From Diploscapter coronatus (Eukaryota > Nematoda > Chromadorea > Rhabditida > Rhabditidae), in contig OZ038422.1 of NCBI GenBank assembly GCA_964036155.1, positions 28,109,201 to 28,173,200 of the forward strand: 64,000 nt of DNA, in the 5' to 3' direction. Below the pieces are notes generated by a model. That model did no database searches. It had not been told where the DNA came from and worked only from the letters and a program-made list of their open reading frames with translations. A program made the position numbers and the translations under genes. Shown here piece after piece: positions 1-12,922 of the stretch (the stretch's first letter is position 1; each line of letters opens with the position of its first letter).

Positions 1-182
1 TACATTCAAATGCCACTGCTTCTCTGCTTGGGTATCAGTTGATTATAAATAGGCAAGGAAAATTCCCAGTTATGTTGGCTGTGACAGGCGATCCCGCTTC
101 TTCCTCCTAGGGGAAAAGCTTTGGCCATCTGGGTTTGGCCGTCTGCCTTCATTTGTAGGTCTCACGCAACTTTCAGCCAAAG

Positions 183-233
183 ATGTCGCGACTTTCTCGA
201 ACAACTCTATTCTGCTTCATCATCTTCTTCAAT
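183..233 (+). CDS. Candidate first exon of a secreted protein (partial, weak)
   Basis: An ATG at 183 opens 17 codons (MSRLSRTTLFCFIIFFN) that look like a signal peptide, followed at once by a GTAAAT donor. I could not find a convincing second exon: the cysteine-rich exon at 3202 needs phase 1 and this exon ends in phase 0. It may be the head of a gene whose body was displaced by the repeat that follows, or a chance hydrophobic stretch. Confidence 0.2.
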
Positions 234-529
234 GTAAATATTTTTTTTAATAATCTGTAGCAAGATGAAATTTTAGTTTAGAGGATTTTTAATCAGACAT
301 CTTTGCTTCAATTTTGAGTTAGAATTTACAAATGCCAATTTTATCTCGGCTATCATTATCTTGTTCGATTCATTTGGAAACATTAGTGATTTAATTAATG
401 AGAATATTGAAATTCTAATCGACATTAGCTCTTAAAAGTATTAAATATGAATTTAGGCAACATTTCTTAACAAGATACACTTCGCAAACGGCTGCGTAGC
501 TACAGTTCCAGGAGAAGAGGAGGGCCTGC
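234..529. other. AT-rich stretch, no gene seen
   Basis: I see no exon, RNA gene or repeat in this stretch. It separates the weak signal-peptide exon from the foldback element. Confidence 0.4.
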
Positions 530-2770
530 CAGGTTGAAAATTTTATCATTTGATGAGAATTTAAAACAGATTCTCCGTAATCCTCGAAACTGTTCGGACC
601 AGAAACTTAAAATGAGTTCTGAAGGGTTATTTGAGTGTTTCCTATCTATATTCGAGCTGGAGAACACGATTTTGTGGCTTTTTCCCCGAGTTTTCAAGTC
701 CAGGTTCGGGTATCGGGTCCGGGGGTCAAATTTCAAAAGTCATTCTAATATTCCAAAACCTATATCAGATTGTTCAGTTCGACGAGCTGAGTCGAATGGT
801 GCAAATATTTTCCGAATTTGACCTTCTTATCACAAGTTACGGCTAAAAGCAGTGCAAAAATGTCAAAAATACGGAGTCCTTCATAGGAAAGTCAACTTTT
901 CTCATCTCTTTCTGGATATTACCTCCCAGTTTTTTCACACAATAATCTGCAAGTCCTGCTCATTCTAATTCGCTAATTATTTCGAAAAAATAGCGTCAAC
1001 ATTCTATAGAAAAACCGGCTCGAAGTCAAACTTGAAAATTTCGAGTTTTCAAATTTTTGAGTTAGACCCAAAAATTATATACCACTCGATAGAGCTCATC
1101 AAACTGAGCAACTTTTGTGAAGACACCATATGGTTATCTATTATGGTATGCGTGGTATGGAGGTTTGAATGATCATACACACGAAAATGACAAAAATCTT
1201 CAAAAATTCATAGCTTTTGTAAAATCAAACGAATTCGAAAAATCTTTTCGGGATATAGTAGTTGGAGGGCAATACTTAATTTTTGTTTCCCAGAGTATCG
1301 TACTACCACTTTACTATGGCACCATATGGGTTCATGCTATACCACCCATATGGTACCAGAGTGGTACTATACCAAGATGGGTACCATTCGACTCGAAATT
1401 GACTGGAGAGTAATATTCGAGTCCATTTCTATCAATTTCAGCAAGTGATTTCATTATACCATCATTGTAATTGGTCATAATCACCTGCTGAAAAAGACCA
1501 AAAATGGAGTAACTTCAAATGACCATAAAAGGTGATAGACTAATCTATTTTTCAAGCGGTTTTCAACATATTATTCAGCTCAATAGGGGCTTTCACTTGA
1601 TATATAACATGATGGGTCTTTGTTAAAATGTTAATTTGACTCATATGAGCCACGACCCCTAAGAGGTGAGTTATCATTTGGTAGAAAGACCTATAATGTT
1701 GTATACCATTCGAAAGCCAGTGAAAAACTAAATGTAATGCTGAAAATCGCTTGAAAAATGGTCCAGTGTATAGATTTTTATGAGGAAATGAAGTATCGGT
1801 CAAATTGAAGAGTAAACTTGGGAACGTTTTTGATCATAAATCTCGATGTATCAATCCATTTTTCAAGCGGTTTTCGGCATTACATTTAGTTTTTTATTGG
1901 CTTTCGAATGATATACAACATGGATAGGTTTCCGAGAAATTCCAAGTTCCAACCGGTACCCGTCCGGCCCTGCCAAGTCTGATACCCGAAATTTCTCCAA
2001 ATGACCCCAAAAAATTCTAGAATGTTCTACGAGGTCTAAGCTTCATTATAGCACTAAATTTGACCTCACCTACTTGCGGAAATTTTCGAGATAAAAATTC
2101 CCGAATGTAGAGTACGATTTTCGGTTTTTCTTGTCTGAAGCCCTCAGGGATAGAAATTTTTCTGAGGTGTCTTCACAAAAGTTGCTCAGTTTGATGAGCT
2201 CTATCGAATGGTATATGATTTGGGGGTTTAACTAAAAAATTCGAAAACTCGAAATTTTCAAGTTTGACTTCGAGACGGTTTTTCTATAGAATGTTGACGC
2301 TATTTTTTCGAAATAATTAGCGAATTAGAATGAGCAGGACTTGCAGATTATTGTGTGAAAAAACTGGGAGGTAATATCCAGAAAGAGATGAGAAAAGTTT
2401 ACTTTCCTATTGAGGACCCCGTATTTGTGACATTTTTGCACTGTTTTTAGGCGTAACTTGTGATAGAAAGGTCAGATTCAAAAAATGTTTGCGCCATTCG
2501 ACTCAGCTCATCGAGCCGAACAATCTGATATACAATTTGGGATATAAGAATGACTTTTGAAATTTGACCCCGGACCCCGGTACCCGAACCTGGACGTGAA
2601 AACTCCGGGAAAAAGCCCCAAAATCGTGTTCTCCAGGTCGAATATAGGTAGAAAACACTCAAATACCCCTTCAAAACGCATTTTAAGCCTCTGGTCCGGT
2701 CTCTTCCTTGAGATCGTCGAATATTACAGAGAATCTGTTTTAAATTATTCATTCATAAAATTGACTGGAT
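530..2770. repeat. Foldback element with about 600-bp inverted arms
   Basis: The left arm (about 530-1127) reappears as a diverged reverse complement at about 2166-2770. For example AGAGCTCATCAAACTGAGCA near 1090 matches the complement of the stretch near 2190. The core of about 1 kb holds further internal repeats: TTTTTCAAGCGGTTTTC occurs near 1549 and 1859, and a mirror copy lies at about 1722-1770. No transposase-like reading frame is present, so this is a non-autonomous foldback or MITE-like element. Short open frames in the arms are by-products of the repeat. Edges are approximate because the arms fade, and I found no clear target-site duplication. Confidence 0.75.
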
Positions 2771-3022
2771 TTCTAAAACACAATTTTCCTTTATTTTATT
2801 ATTTATTGAAAAGTTGATATATTCAAAAATTATGCTGCTCGTCTAGACTCTTTCTAACGCAACTCATTACTTCCCTTAGAAATATAATATCGACTTTCAG
2901 GAAGAAAAGAGAAAAAGTAGGAAAATAGTAGAATAGGAAGGAATTGCATTTCTGAAATAGACAGTCATCAAATTTCCTGATTCTTAATGTAACATCACAT
3001 CTATAATTTCTTTTCTTTCGAT

Positions 3023-3599
3023 ATGAGAAACATTGTTATTTTATTATGCCTCTATTCTTGTCAAATTCTGAAGACAAATAGCGAATTACGTAAGAGAAAC
3101 GTAGGACAAACAGTGTAATTGTTGAATATCGACGTTCTCTTCAATTAACAATAAAACAAATGTTCACTGCTAGCGGGCCGAATCTCATATGTCATATTTA
3201 GACGTATGCAAGACGTGCGATGGCGGTGCACTGATTAACGGTGCTACGACATACGATTGGGCTCAATGGGACGGAGCGACGCCGGCGACGACTTGCATTT
3301 ATTCCCCCGACGGGCAAAACATCGCTCCGTTGGCCAATCCTCCATCCACCTTCGATATCACAAACCCAACCTTGACGGATAGCGGATCGACCGCTGACAC
3401 GTGCCGCGCCTCCTTTACATGCACTGGCACAGACCCGCTCGTTTTCAACATTGCTAAACAGGACGACCAGGAAGCATGCATTGTCTTTCCATTATCACTT
3501 GTTCCTGTATCGGAGAGAACGGTCGAATGCTCAGATGCAGCAACTCCACCACCAGGGGGGCTCAGTGTTGTAGCTATGGGTTGTGGCGTGCCGGCGTAG
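3023..3599 (+). CDS. Small secreted cysteine-rich protein
   Basis: Two exons (3023-3089 and 3202-3599) join in phase 1 across a 112-bp GTAAGA...TTTAG intron to give 154 residues. Exon 1 encodes a hydrophobic signal peptide (MRNIVILLCLYSCQ). The mature part starts with a CxxC pair and has eight cysteines spread over about 130 residues, suggesting four disulfides in an extracellular fold. The layout recalls the nematode C6 (DUF281) secreted domain, but I cannot confirm the family. Exon 2 is clearly richer in GC than its AT-rich flanks. A shorter start at 3189 would drop the signal peptide and place the start codon inside the predicted intron, so I prefer 3023. Role unknown; cuticle or body-fluid function is only a guess. 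Confidence 0.65.
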
Positions 3600-4468
3600 A
3601 GTGACATTCTGTTACCGCTTGGTCGAAACAAAGGGTGAGATGCAAAGCAGCGAATGGTCCAATGGTCGGTGATTCTTTTCAACATGAGTAAAATATTATT
3701 GATGACTCTTGAAAGACTGGTGGTTATTGAATTTGCCGCAGAGAAAAGTGAGTGACGCCTTTATAGAGAGGGCTCTTCTCACTAAAACCGTGCAGCAAAT
3801 TGAATACCCAGTTTCTTGGGAGTCAACGATAACAAGATATTTCTTCTCCTTATGGAAAAAGTAATTGCTCGCTGTATCATTCAGCTCCTTGCATTCCCAC
3901 TTTGTTTCGACCAATAGGTTAATTAGAATAATAATAGCTGTGCATAGATATCTCTTTTGTCGTAATTATCATCATTTGTAATGTTAGTTTTTCTAATTTA
4001 TTACTATTTATGTCTTATTTATCAAGCCTTTTGTAGCTTGATAGTTACAGTAATAAATAGTTTAAATCAAATAATTCGCTGTAATCTCAGAGATATCTAA
4101 CTTATTAAAGATGAAAGTCGTTTTCTGATTCTTTAAGCAGTTTTATTAATTAAGCTTTATTTATCAAACAGGTTTGATATGAAGAGGCAGAAAGTGTTTA
4201 TTTACTTCCTCTTTTGAAAGTGTCTGCGTGGAAAGAAAATTTAGCCTTCAGCGGTGATATCTCAGAGATAAAGATTCACTATTTCGCTATTTTCTGCTTC
4301 TTTCGCTTAATAGGTGACTTAGGTTAATAAATCAATCTTTAGCTGTTAATCCGTCTGTATGATTTCAAACATTTCAAATAAATGAATTTTACAAATTCAT
4401 TTGCTTATTTCAAGAAAGAGATAAGAATTTTAAAGATGATGTTTAAAATTGTATCGAAAGTTTAAGAA
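3600..4468. other. Intergenic, nothing recognised
   Basis: AT-rich sequence downstream of the cysteine-rich gene. I see no exon with family resemblance, no tRNA and no clear repeat. Confidence 0.4.
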
Positions 4469-4951
4469 TGAATGTCAGGATGGACCAAAATCGATGTTTT
4501 CAGGGGTCCGCCGATTGGGCTGATTTTCACAGGGTTTATTCAGTTTTTTTGCGCTGATTCCCATGATGCAGTCCGTTTTTTTTTCGAAAAAAATGCAAGT
4601 GGGCGAAGTTATGCTAATTTTTGGTTTTGCATAGCGTAAAAAGTGCGCATTTCCGCAAAAATCGATATTAAAATTTCTCTTTTGATCAATGGTAATCTAG
4701 AAACTAGATGCTGTCAAACAAAAAAAAGAATAATCGAATTTGGTTTAGAATTATGGAAGTTATGAATGTTTTCCGAGGTCGGGTTTGGAAAACTTACGAG
4801 CTACCGTAATCCTCTACAATAATCGATTTTCAAGAAAAAAAATCACACCATGATGATCAGTGTGAAAAACTAAAATATGTGAAAATCAGCCAAATCGACA
4901 GACCCCTGTTCCGCACTCCTTCCTTATGGCTTTGATTTTTCCTGACATTCA
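4469..4951. mobile_element. MITE-like element with terminal inverted repeats
   Basis: The element starts TGAATGTCAGG and ends CCTGACATTCA, a perfect 11-bp terminal inverted repeat. A longer subterminal match follows: GGGCTGATTTTCACA near 4518 is mirrored near 4875. It is 483 bp long and has no protein-coding capacity. This fits a miniature inverted-repeat element moved in trans; no flanking duplication is obvious. Confidence 0.6.
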
Positions 4952-5064
4952 CTTTTAAATAGACCTAGTTTTGCAACAACTTGATTCTTTTGTGTAAGCA
5001 AATTTCAATAACAATTGAAATAAATTCGTTTATTTCGGCATTTTTTGATGACAAAATATGCGAT

Positions 5065-6789
5065 TCAAGCACGACGACGAGTATAGAAGACGCTTCTCGG
5101 TGGACAAGCGCAGTACTGCGAATCGGGACCAGGGACTCCCTTTGAGCCAGCGACGCCTTGTTTTCCGATTTCTCCAGCCTTTCCAGGGTTTCTAAAGCCA
5201 TATTTCAATTTCGGGCTTTCTAAGACCTAATAAATTACCCGTTCTTCCCGGCAGGACCAGCCGAACCATTCTTCCCGGGAGCTGAAATTTTGAGTTAGTC
5301 GAGAGACTATGAACTTCTCAAACCTCCATCAATACCCTTTGCTCCTGCCTTGCCCATTTCGCCCGTGGCTCCAGGTGCCTAGAATAAATGCATTTTTCAA
5401 GCATATTGAGCTTAACTCTTACTCCAGGTTTTCCTCGCTTGCCCTTTCCAGATTGAGAATCTTTTCCAGGCTGACCTCTCGGGCCCTGAAACTTGTCATA
5501 TTTCAAATTATATCAGCAAGAAAATCTTATCGGTTGTCCCGGTTCGCCCTGCTTTCCTTGATCGCCAACCTGCAAGCAAATGGTTTCAAATGTATTGAGA
5601 ATTGACTGATGCGAGTTACTTCTCCTGCCTTCCCAGGCGGACCACGTCCGGCTCCAGGTAATCCGTTTGGTCCTGGCATCCCATCAGCTCCCTTCAAATT
5701 TCAGCTTTATTCTAAAATTCCAAAATAAAATCAGAGCCCTTACCTTCGGTCCACGCTCACCGTCAGGGCCCTTCAAATAAACTGATTAGATCTGAAATGG
5801 TTGTGTAACGAATACCGGGGGACCTCGGGGACCTAAAATAGAACTTTATATACCATAAATTTTAGTGGCGATTTACCGGCAGGACATTTGACGCACCCAG
5901 TCGGGTTATTGCCACAATCCACAGCGCTGGCTGCTTGCACGTTGTCCATTCCGGGAGGACCAGGCTTTATCAATCAGTCAGATTAGTGATAAAACTCTTC
6001 TAACCTCTCCGGGAGCTAAAAACAAATATCAACGTGTCAGATGATTATTTGAAAACTCACTTCCGTGTTGTCCAGGTTCGCTTAAAATTTCAAGCTCTTG
6101 AAATCACAGTGACTTTTCGGTCGCTGTAATTTCAAAAACTTATCAGGAGGACCGGGGGGCTTAAATGAAGAATTTAAAACAGTTAACCCAGAAAAACCCA
6201 CCCCAGGAGGACATTGAGGCATAGCATTGCATTGACACCAATCGGGTAATCCGGCGAATCTTTAACATTTGATGAGCGATAATTTCTTGGGCCGCCAACC
6301 TCTTCTCCCTTCTCAGCAAAGGGTTCTCCTTGGGTTTGGACGGTGGGGCATGAACGACTTGGATGTCCATCAGGTCGATCCACATCGAGTTGGTGTCGAC
6401 CTTCGAAATGTAATTATTTTGGCATTGCCAATGACCGATTAATTATTTGAGACAAAGTAACAGCGACGAAAATTTGATGATGGAAATTAGCAGTAAAAGA
6501 ATATACGACATTTTATCAATTCGAATATTGACTTTGGCGACTATTTGATATTACACAATACACACTTTGCCATATTCGAAATTAGACATCATTTCAAATT
6601 TTTCAAGTTATCGGCCATTGGCAATACGACATTTTCACGTACCTTGAATTTCTCGACAGCCACAACGACCTCATCTCTCAGATCGTTCATTTCCATGTAG
6701 AGACTGGGCAGTGTCAGGACCAACCCCAACAAAGCACCCAAAGAGGCCAGACATGATAACGAAACGATAATTTGGTGCTGTTCCTTCAT
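5065..6789 (-). CDS. Cuticle collagen A, 15 exons
   Basis: Exons on the minus strand: 6643-6789, 6300-6400, 6202-6259, 6140-6159, 6061-6080, 6005-6015, 5877-5964, 5816-5832, 5744-5770, 5620-5691, 5531-5569, 5423-5485, 5324-5378, 5239-5281, 5065-5191 (295 residues). Order: an N-terminal cytosolic/membrane segment (SLSCLASLGALLGLVLTLP), a cuticle-collagen linker, a furin-type site RREKR, a CxC knot with CPPG, a first short Gly-X-Y block, a break GCVKCPAG, a long Gly-X-Y block and the tail YCACPPRS. It is secreted into the cuticle, where trimers form and are cross-linked through cysteines. Most worm cuticle collagens have two or three exons, so 15, including one of 11 nt, is unusual. The intron after exon 11 lacks a GT donor (see findings). 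An acceptor lies two bases before the ATG, consistent with a 5' UTR intron or trans-splicing. Confidence 0.88.
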
Positions 6790-7385
6790 GGCTAAAAGCG
6801 AATTATGTAAATTGGAGTTTCAAGGTGACTCACCTGACGTCCTTACCTTGGCAGAGAGGTATGGGAATCTGGTGAATGGGCCGGAGAGGATCGCTTTTAT
6901 TCAGCGACTTTTTGCCATCGTATTCTCTCTATCTTTGCCTTCTCCTTGACTGGAATGGTATTTCTCCTTCCCAGCGTAAAAATCCAATTATTTGCATTTC
7001 CTCTGCCGACGTTACTGTGCAATCACAGAGTAACGAGAAAGTTGTCGAGGTCGGGCAAAATAGCGTGTAAACTGCCGACTTTACTGTCCATACGTCCATT
7101 GCGAGAGATACAGATAATTGGCATTTCGAGCGCACTTTTTGTTGGTGTAAGAGAAAACGCTAGCGGTCATTCTCTGCATGAATAGGAGTGAGTTTATGTT
7201 ATCGTAGTAAGGGAGATATAATTGGGTTGTACTCTTGAAGGCAATAAAGTAATGATATAATAGATCTATACAGACCCAAATACTATGCGTCGTATCATAT
7301 CTGGCAAAAATTGGCTATGTTTTGTTATTATTTCAGAATCTGTTATGATCATAGGTCCGGATGATACAATTACACGCTCCGAATG
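6790..7385. other. Upstream region of collagen A
   Basis: This holds the collagen promoter side and the 3' side of the small minus-strand gene. On the minus strand a GTAAGG donor-like site near 6848 and the TTTTAG just before the ATG could bound a 5' UTR intron. Nothing else is recognised. Confidence 0.35.
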
Positions 7386-7906
7386 TCAATACTTGACTAC
7401 TCGTTTGCGTCGCAAATCTCCTCGGATGAGTGGAGAAAGAATGATATTATCATCTGCTTGGCGTAACAATCGTGGATCGTTCTTTTTAGCCGATGATTTG
7501 CCGATAAGTTGCATGCCATCCTCCATTGTCAGATGCCTATTCAGTATGAAATCTTTGGCAGGTGCTATGAGTTCCTAGAAAATGTCGAAGAAAAACGGAT
7601 CGGAATTTCGACTTTACAAAAAAGCTTGAAGCAATGCCAATTTTGTAATTGAAATTTCTTTTCATTCCAAATGGGGTACACTACGTTAGCATTAGTTAAA
7701 CGGTAATTGTCATTTCTTGAGTTAAAACCTGGGGAAAAGTTCAATCTATTTTCAAGACTTTGCCAATTTACGAGAAAAGTCGTGTAAAGTTCCGGTAACT
7801 CATCATCCAAACTTACGCTAGGAACTGTGACTCTAATTACCACACGCTAAAAGGTTGAAATGAAAAACGAAACGCCGTTAACCAAACGCCTATTCAATAC
7901 TTTCAT
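7386..7906 (-). CDS. Unrecognised small protein, three-exon model
   Basis: Exons 7883-7906, 7613-7846 and 7386-7574 join in phase 0 through 36- and 38-bp introns to give 148 residues. The last exon looks strongly coding: it includes LTMEDGMQLIGKSSAKK and ends LRRKRVVKY. The middle exon is less certain. A second reading splits it at a GTAAAT donor with acceptor TTTTCCCCAG and continues differently, so the central part could change. No signal peptide or membrane helix is visible; the C-terminus is basic. I do not recognise the family. It is divergent from mrpl-55, with about 500 bp between the start codons. Confidence 0.45.
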
Positions 7907-8404
7907 TTCTATTCTCGTCCTACTTTTACGCCGTTTATTAATGTGTACTTTTTAAATAATGATACATAACCGTCAGAATTTATTTATTTTTTGTTGAAAT
8001 GCCTATTTTCGATTTTTTTTTACTTTTTGCATTGTTTATTTAACATATCATTTGCATCTGATTTGAACTTAAAAACTTGAAATGTGTTCTAAATGTCAGC
8101 AGAAACCAGCAATTGAGCGATAGATGAGGCGTTTTCGAGAGGGGTAGAGAAATCATTTGTGTCGACAAAAAATATTTATTTAGAGGCATCTCTGCCCCTA
8201 TTTCACTGTCGTTTTGTCGCTGTCTAGACACGGCCCATTAGGTTGGCTTTCAATCTTCTTTTCCCTATTTTTTTCCATTTGCATTCATCCGCGTCTTTTT
8301 CTCCTACTCGAATCAACAAACTTTGAAAAGTCTAGAAAAAAATCGATAAAAATCAGCATATTCCAGAAAAGGCGGTATAGTTTTGGCGAATCGCGTACCG
8401 AGAA
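7907..8404. other. Divergent promoter region
   Basis: It lies between two divergent start codons and probably carries both promoters. No distinct motif could be supported. Confidence 0.3.
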
Positions 8405-9264
8405 ATGGCTGGTCGGGTGCTGGCGCGCTGCTGCGAGGAGGGCCCGAGGTTGCTCACCTCGACCCAATTTTGGATGATTTCAGGTAATTTTGAAAAAGAA
8501 AAATGACCAAATTTGAAAGAAAATAATGATTTCTTTCAAAATTTAGAAAGAAACAGCGCGTGGCGAGCCTGCATCGGTAAAATCACCCGCAAAGACTATC
8601 TGTATCGCTATCAAACGAGAGTCGTTCAGCCCGATGGGTCCAGCTTCATGATTCGAAGCGAGGAACCCAGACAGGTACGGAAAAATGCCTGAATAATTGA
8701 ATTAAAATATATATACGGTTTCTTGAAAATATCATCTACTTGAAAAACGAAATGATCTTGACAAAAGTAGGAAAAGTGATGAACTTTTCGATAAAAATAT
8801 GTTTATGTGAAAGATACGGATATTCTTAATGAATTTTTGAGAGAAAAATTTCTAAAGATACGAGTTCGATTTTTAGTGCGAATTAAAAGAGATCTTTTCC
8901 CCCAGGTATTCGGATTACCGCTCGACATTACGACGTTGAATGAGGACGAGCGAAGGCAGAGGCTCGCCGCGAGGAAACCCAAGGTCAAGAAAATTAAAGA
9001 GGTCGGATTTTATTCTAATTTTTGGATCAAATTAACCAACCCTTTTCCCGATTCAATTCTACTAGGATTTTTGAAAATATCTCTTCCAAGAATTTTTAAG
9101 AAGATTTTCTCAAAAAAATTCAGGAGCTCCTCGACGACAATTTCGATGAGGACGAGTACGCAAAATTGTTCGGCGCCGCGACTTCGAAATCGGAAAATTC
9201 CAAACCAGCGACGTCCGAAGAACCTCCGAAACCTCAAAAGAAGAAGAAAGGCAGTAAAAAATAG
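8405..9264 (+). CDS. mrpl-55: Mitochondrial large-subunit ribosomal protein L55
   Basis: Exons 8405-8483, 8547-8674, 8906-9001 and 9124-9264 give 147 residues. The core matches mL55: Arg/Ser-rich start, RKDYLYRYQTRVVQPDGSS, a basic EEPRQ turn, then LPLDITTLNEDERRQRLAAR, which parallels the human stretch LPIDLDTLSPEERR. The N-terminus (MAGRVLARCC...) is basic and amphipathic, as expected for matrix import. The tail after residue 100 is acidic, then lysine-rich (KKKKGSKK), longer than in the mammalian protein. It is a structural protein of the mitochondrial 39S subunit. dpm-1 follows 381 bp downstream on the same strand with operon-like signals. Confidence 0.9.
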
Positions 9265-9300
9265 ACGTTTTATATTTGTCCTAGAACACTTGTATTAGAG

Positions 9301-9343
9301 TTCTAGAACGTGATTATAAAATTCTAGAACACTTGTTCTAGAA
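9301..9343. promoter_or_regulatory. Cluster of three heat-shock-element-like TTCTAGAA sites
   Basis: TTCTAGAA occurs at 9301-9308, 9322-9329 and 9336-9343. It is the nTTCnnGAAn core bound by HSF-1 in worms. The last two sites form a 22-bp near-palindrome with a CACTTG centre, so a hairpin role in RNA is also possible. Related CTAGAAC fragments lie at about 9280 and 9361. The cluster is in the gap between mrpl-55 and dpm-1. Confidence 0.45.
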
Positions 9344-9528
9344 TATTCTTAGTAGAGGTGCTAGAACATATCTATTATACAAAATGCCATTTTACTTTCT
9401 TCTTTGATAGAATCTTGAAAATTCAAATTTTTGAGTAAAAACAAGGTAAAATGATATTTTCTTTATTGTTTTAGCTGTTTATATTTTGATAGGCGAGATT
9501 TATTATCAATTTAACTCATGCGACGTGT

Positions 9529-11276
<1,748 letters not shown>

Positions 11277-12027
11277 TTCGGGATCATATATTTTTTTGGT
11301 TTTCGAAACTTAAACTTCGAAAAATTATGCGATTACCTTTCAATTTAACAGTTCAAGTTTTGAGTTATACTATATTTAGTGCTTTACAAATGAAATTTAA
11401 CTTGTTTCTGATCATTAAATGTTGATATTCAATGTTTTTTTTTTTCGATATGGTAGAAGTGTTTTCAAACCATAGAGCTTTTTGAACTGAGTAAACTCTT
11501 CTAGTTTTCTTTTTTGTTTCAAGTCCAATGAGTTCTTTTTTCTGGGTCTTTTCTTTTTATTACTTTTCAAAAATTATTTATTTTGTTTCCAACATTTTTT
11601 TTCTGGTTTGGGAAATTTCTATTTCAAAGCTTGACCTTATAAAATTAACATTACCTAGAGTTTTGAGCTCAAGCCTTGAATTTATTTCTCTGGTATTTTT
11701 CTTTGACTTGTAGTAATTTATTTTATGATGACTTCGTAATGGGAATTTATAATAATGTGTCAAGATCAAATGTGATACGTATTTGAATCAATATCAATGA
11801 ATTTTGACGTTTTTTCTTTCAAATTAATCACAAGGGTAGCAAATAAATCATTTTCTTAACTATTCAAGAAAATTTTCTTGATAAAGTATTGATTTTTACA
11901 GCAGATCTCACTTGGACATTGAAAAGAGCAAATTACTGATAAGAATGGAGCCATTAAATTTGCCATTCACCAACTTGCAAGTAATCAACTTTCTAATAAT
12001 TAGCTAATTAACCTTAGCTACCCAATT
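11277..12027. other. Intergenic after dpm-1
   Basis: AT-rich 3' UTR and spacer. No exon or repeat could be supported. Confidence 0.4.
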
Positions 12028-12922
12028 ATGAGGGTAACTATCTTTGCCCTGTCATTATTTTCTGTGATTGGTAATCCGATAGAACAAGCCTCGACAATTT
12101 GTGCGGTATGCCAATTAACTACGATTGCTTTGAATGGGAAAGGTTTTATCGACTTATTTTTAACTTATATTATATTAAAAGTTTAGGGAATAGTTTGTTA
12201 AATGAAAGGGATATTTCTCATTGTGCGAAAATAGATCAATCCTGTCATAGAACCCTATCGCAATGTGAAGTAAATTTAATCAAAATATGTACATCTTTGA
12301 AAGAAATGATAAATTAGATCGTCGACACCCTAGTCAGACTCGATTTTAAATCCATGAAGAATGGCCTAAAAATATCTAAATTCCTGAACGAAAGATCGAA
12401 TAAATGCCTAGAAGGTAAATAAATATACGATTAAGCCTAGGAAAATTTTCAGACCCATCATTTTCCGCGTTGAAACCGGACGGACCCGGTCCTTTCGATT
12501 GTACGATGTGTTTCTTGATTTACGACTTATTGGAGTTTTTCAATAATGGCAATATTATTATATTTAGAAATATTGATCCAAAAGTAATTTAAGGAATTCT
12601 ATTGAATCCTATGCTCGGCAATGTAGGGAAAACTATTCTTGATACGTGCCAAGTCCTTCAATCTACTATATTGAATTCAACTATTGTAAGCCATGAAATA
12701 AGTATAAGTTCATTTTATTAAAATTTAGTGCGAATTACTTACTCAAGGGGACGTATTTTATAATATTGTTACGGTAAAATATAAAATATTATTATTATTC
12801 TAGTTTAAATAACCTAAATAATGATATTTCAGGGCATCCAACAGTCTCTCGGAGGGTTCTACGGCTTAATCGGAGGCGCTTTTAACTGTCCTCCATATGA
12901 GCAACTATGGGGAACCTGTTAA
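12028..12922 (+). CDS. Two-domain saposin-like protein
   Basis: Exons 12028-12142, 12187-12269, 12318-12414, 12453-12548, 12594-12685, 12729-12773 and 12833-12922 give 205 residues. A signal peptide (MRVTIFALSLFSVIGNP) is followed by two saposin-B repeats, each opening with CxxC (CAVC and CTMC) and carrying the spaced cysteines that form three disulfides. Such worm proteins (spp family) bind or permeabilise lipid membranes and often act in intestinal digestion and defence. The intron after exon 4 must begin with GC (GCAATA, 12549-12593) to keep the second domain in frame (NNG followed by ILLNPMLG). AATAAA at 12957 is the likely poly(A) signal. Exact substrate unknown. Confidence 0.8.

Noticed and set aside
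500..2817. Several short open frames in the first 3 kb
   Set aside because: They lie in the foldback arms and occur in mirrored pairs, so they follow from the repeat rather than coding selection.
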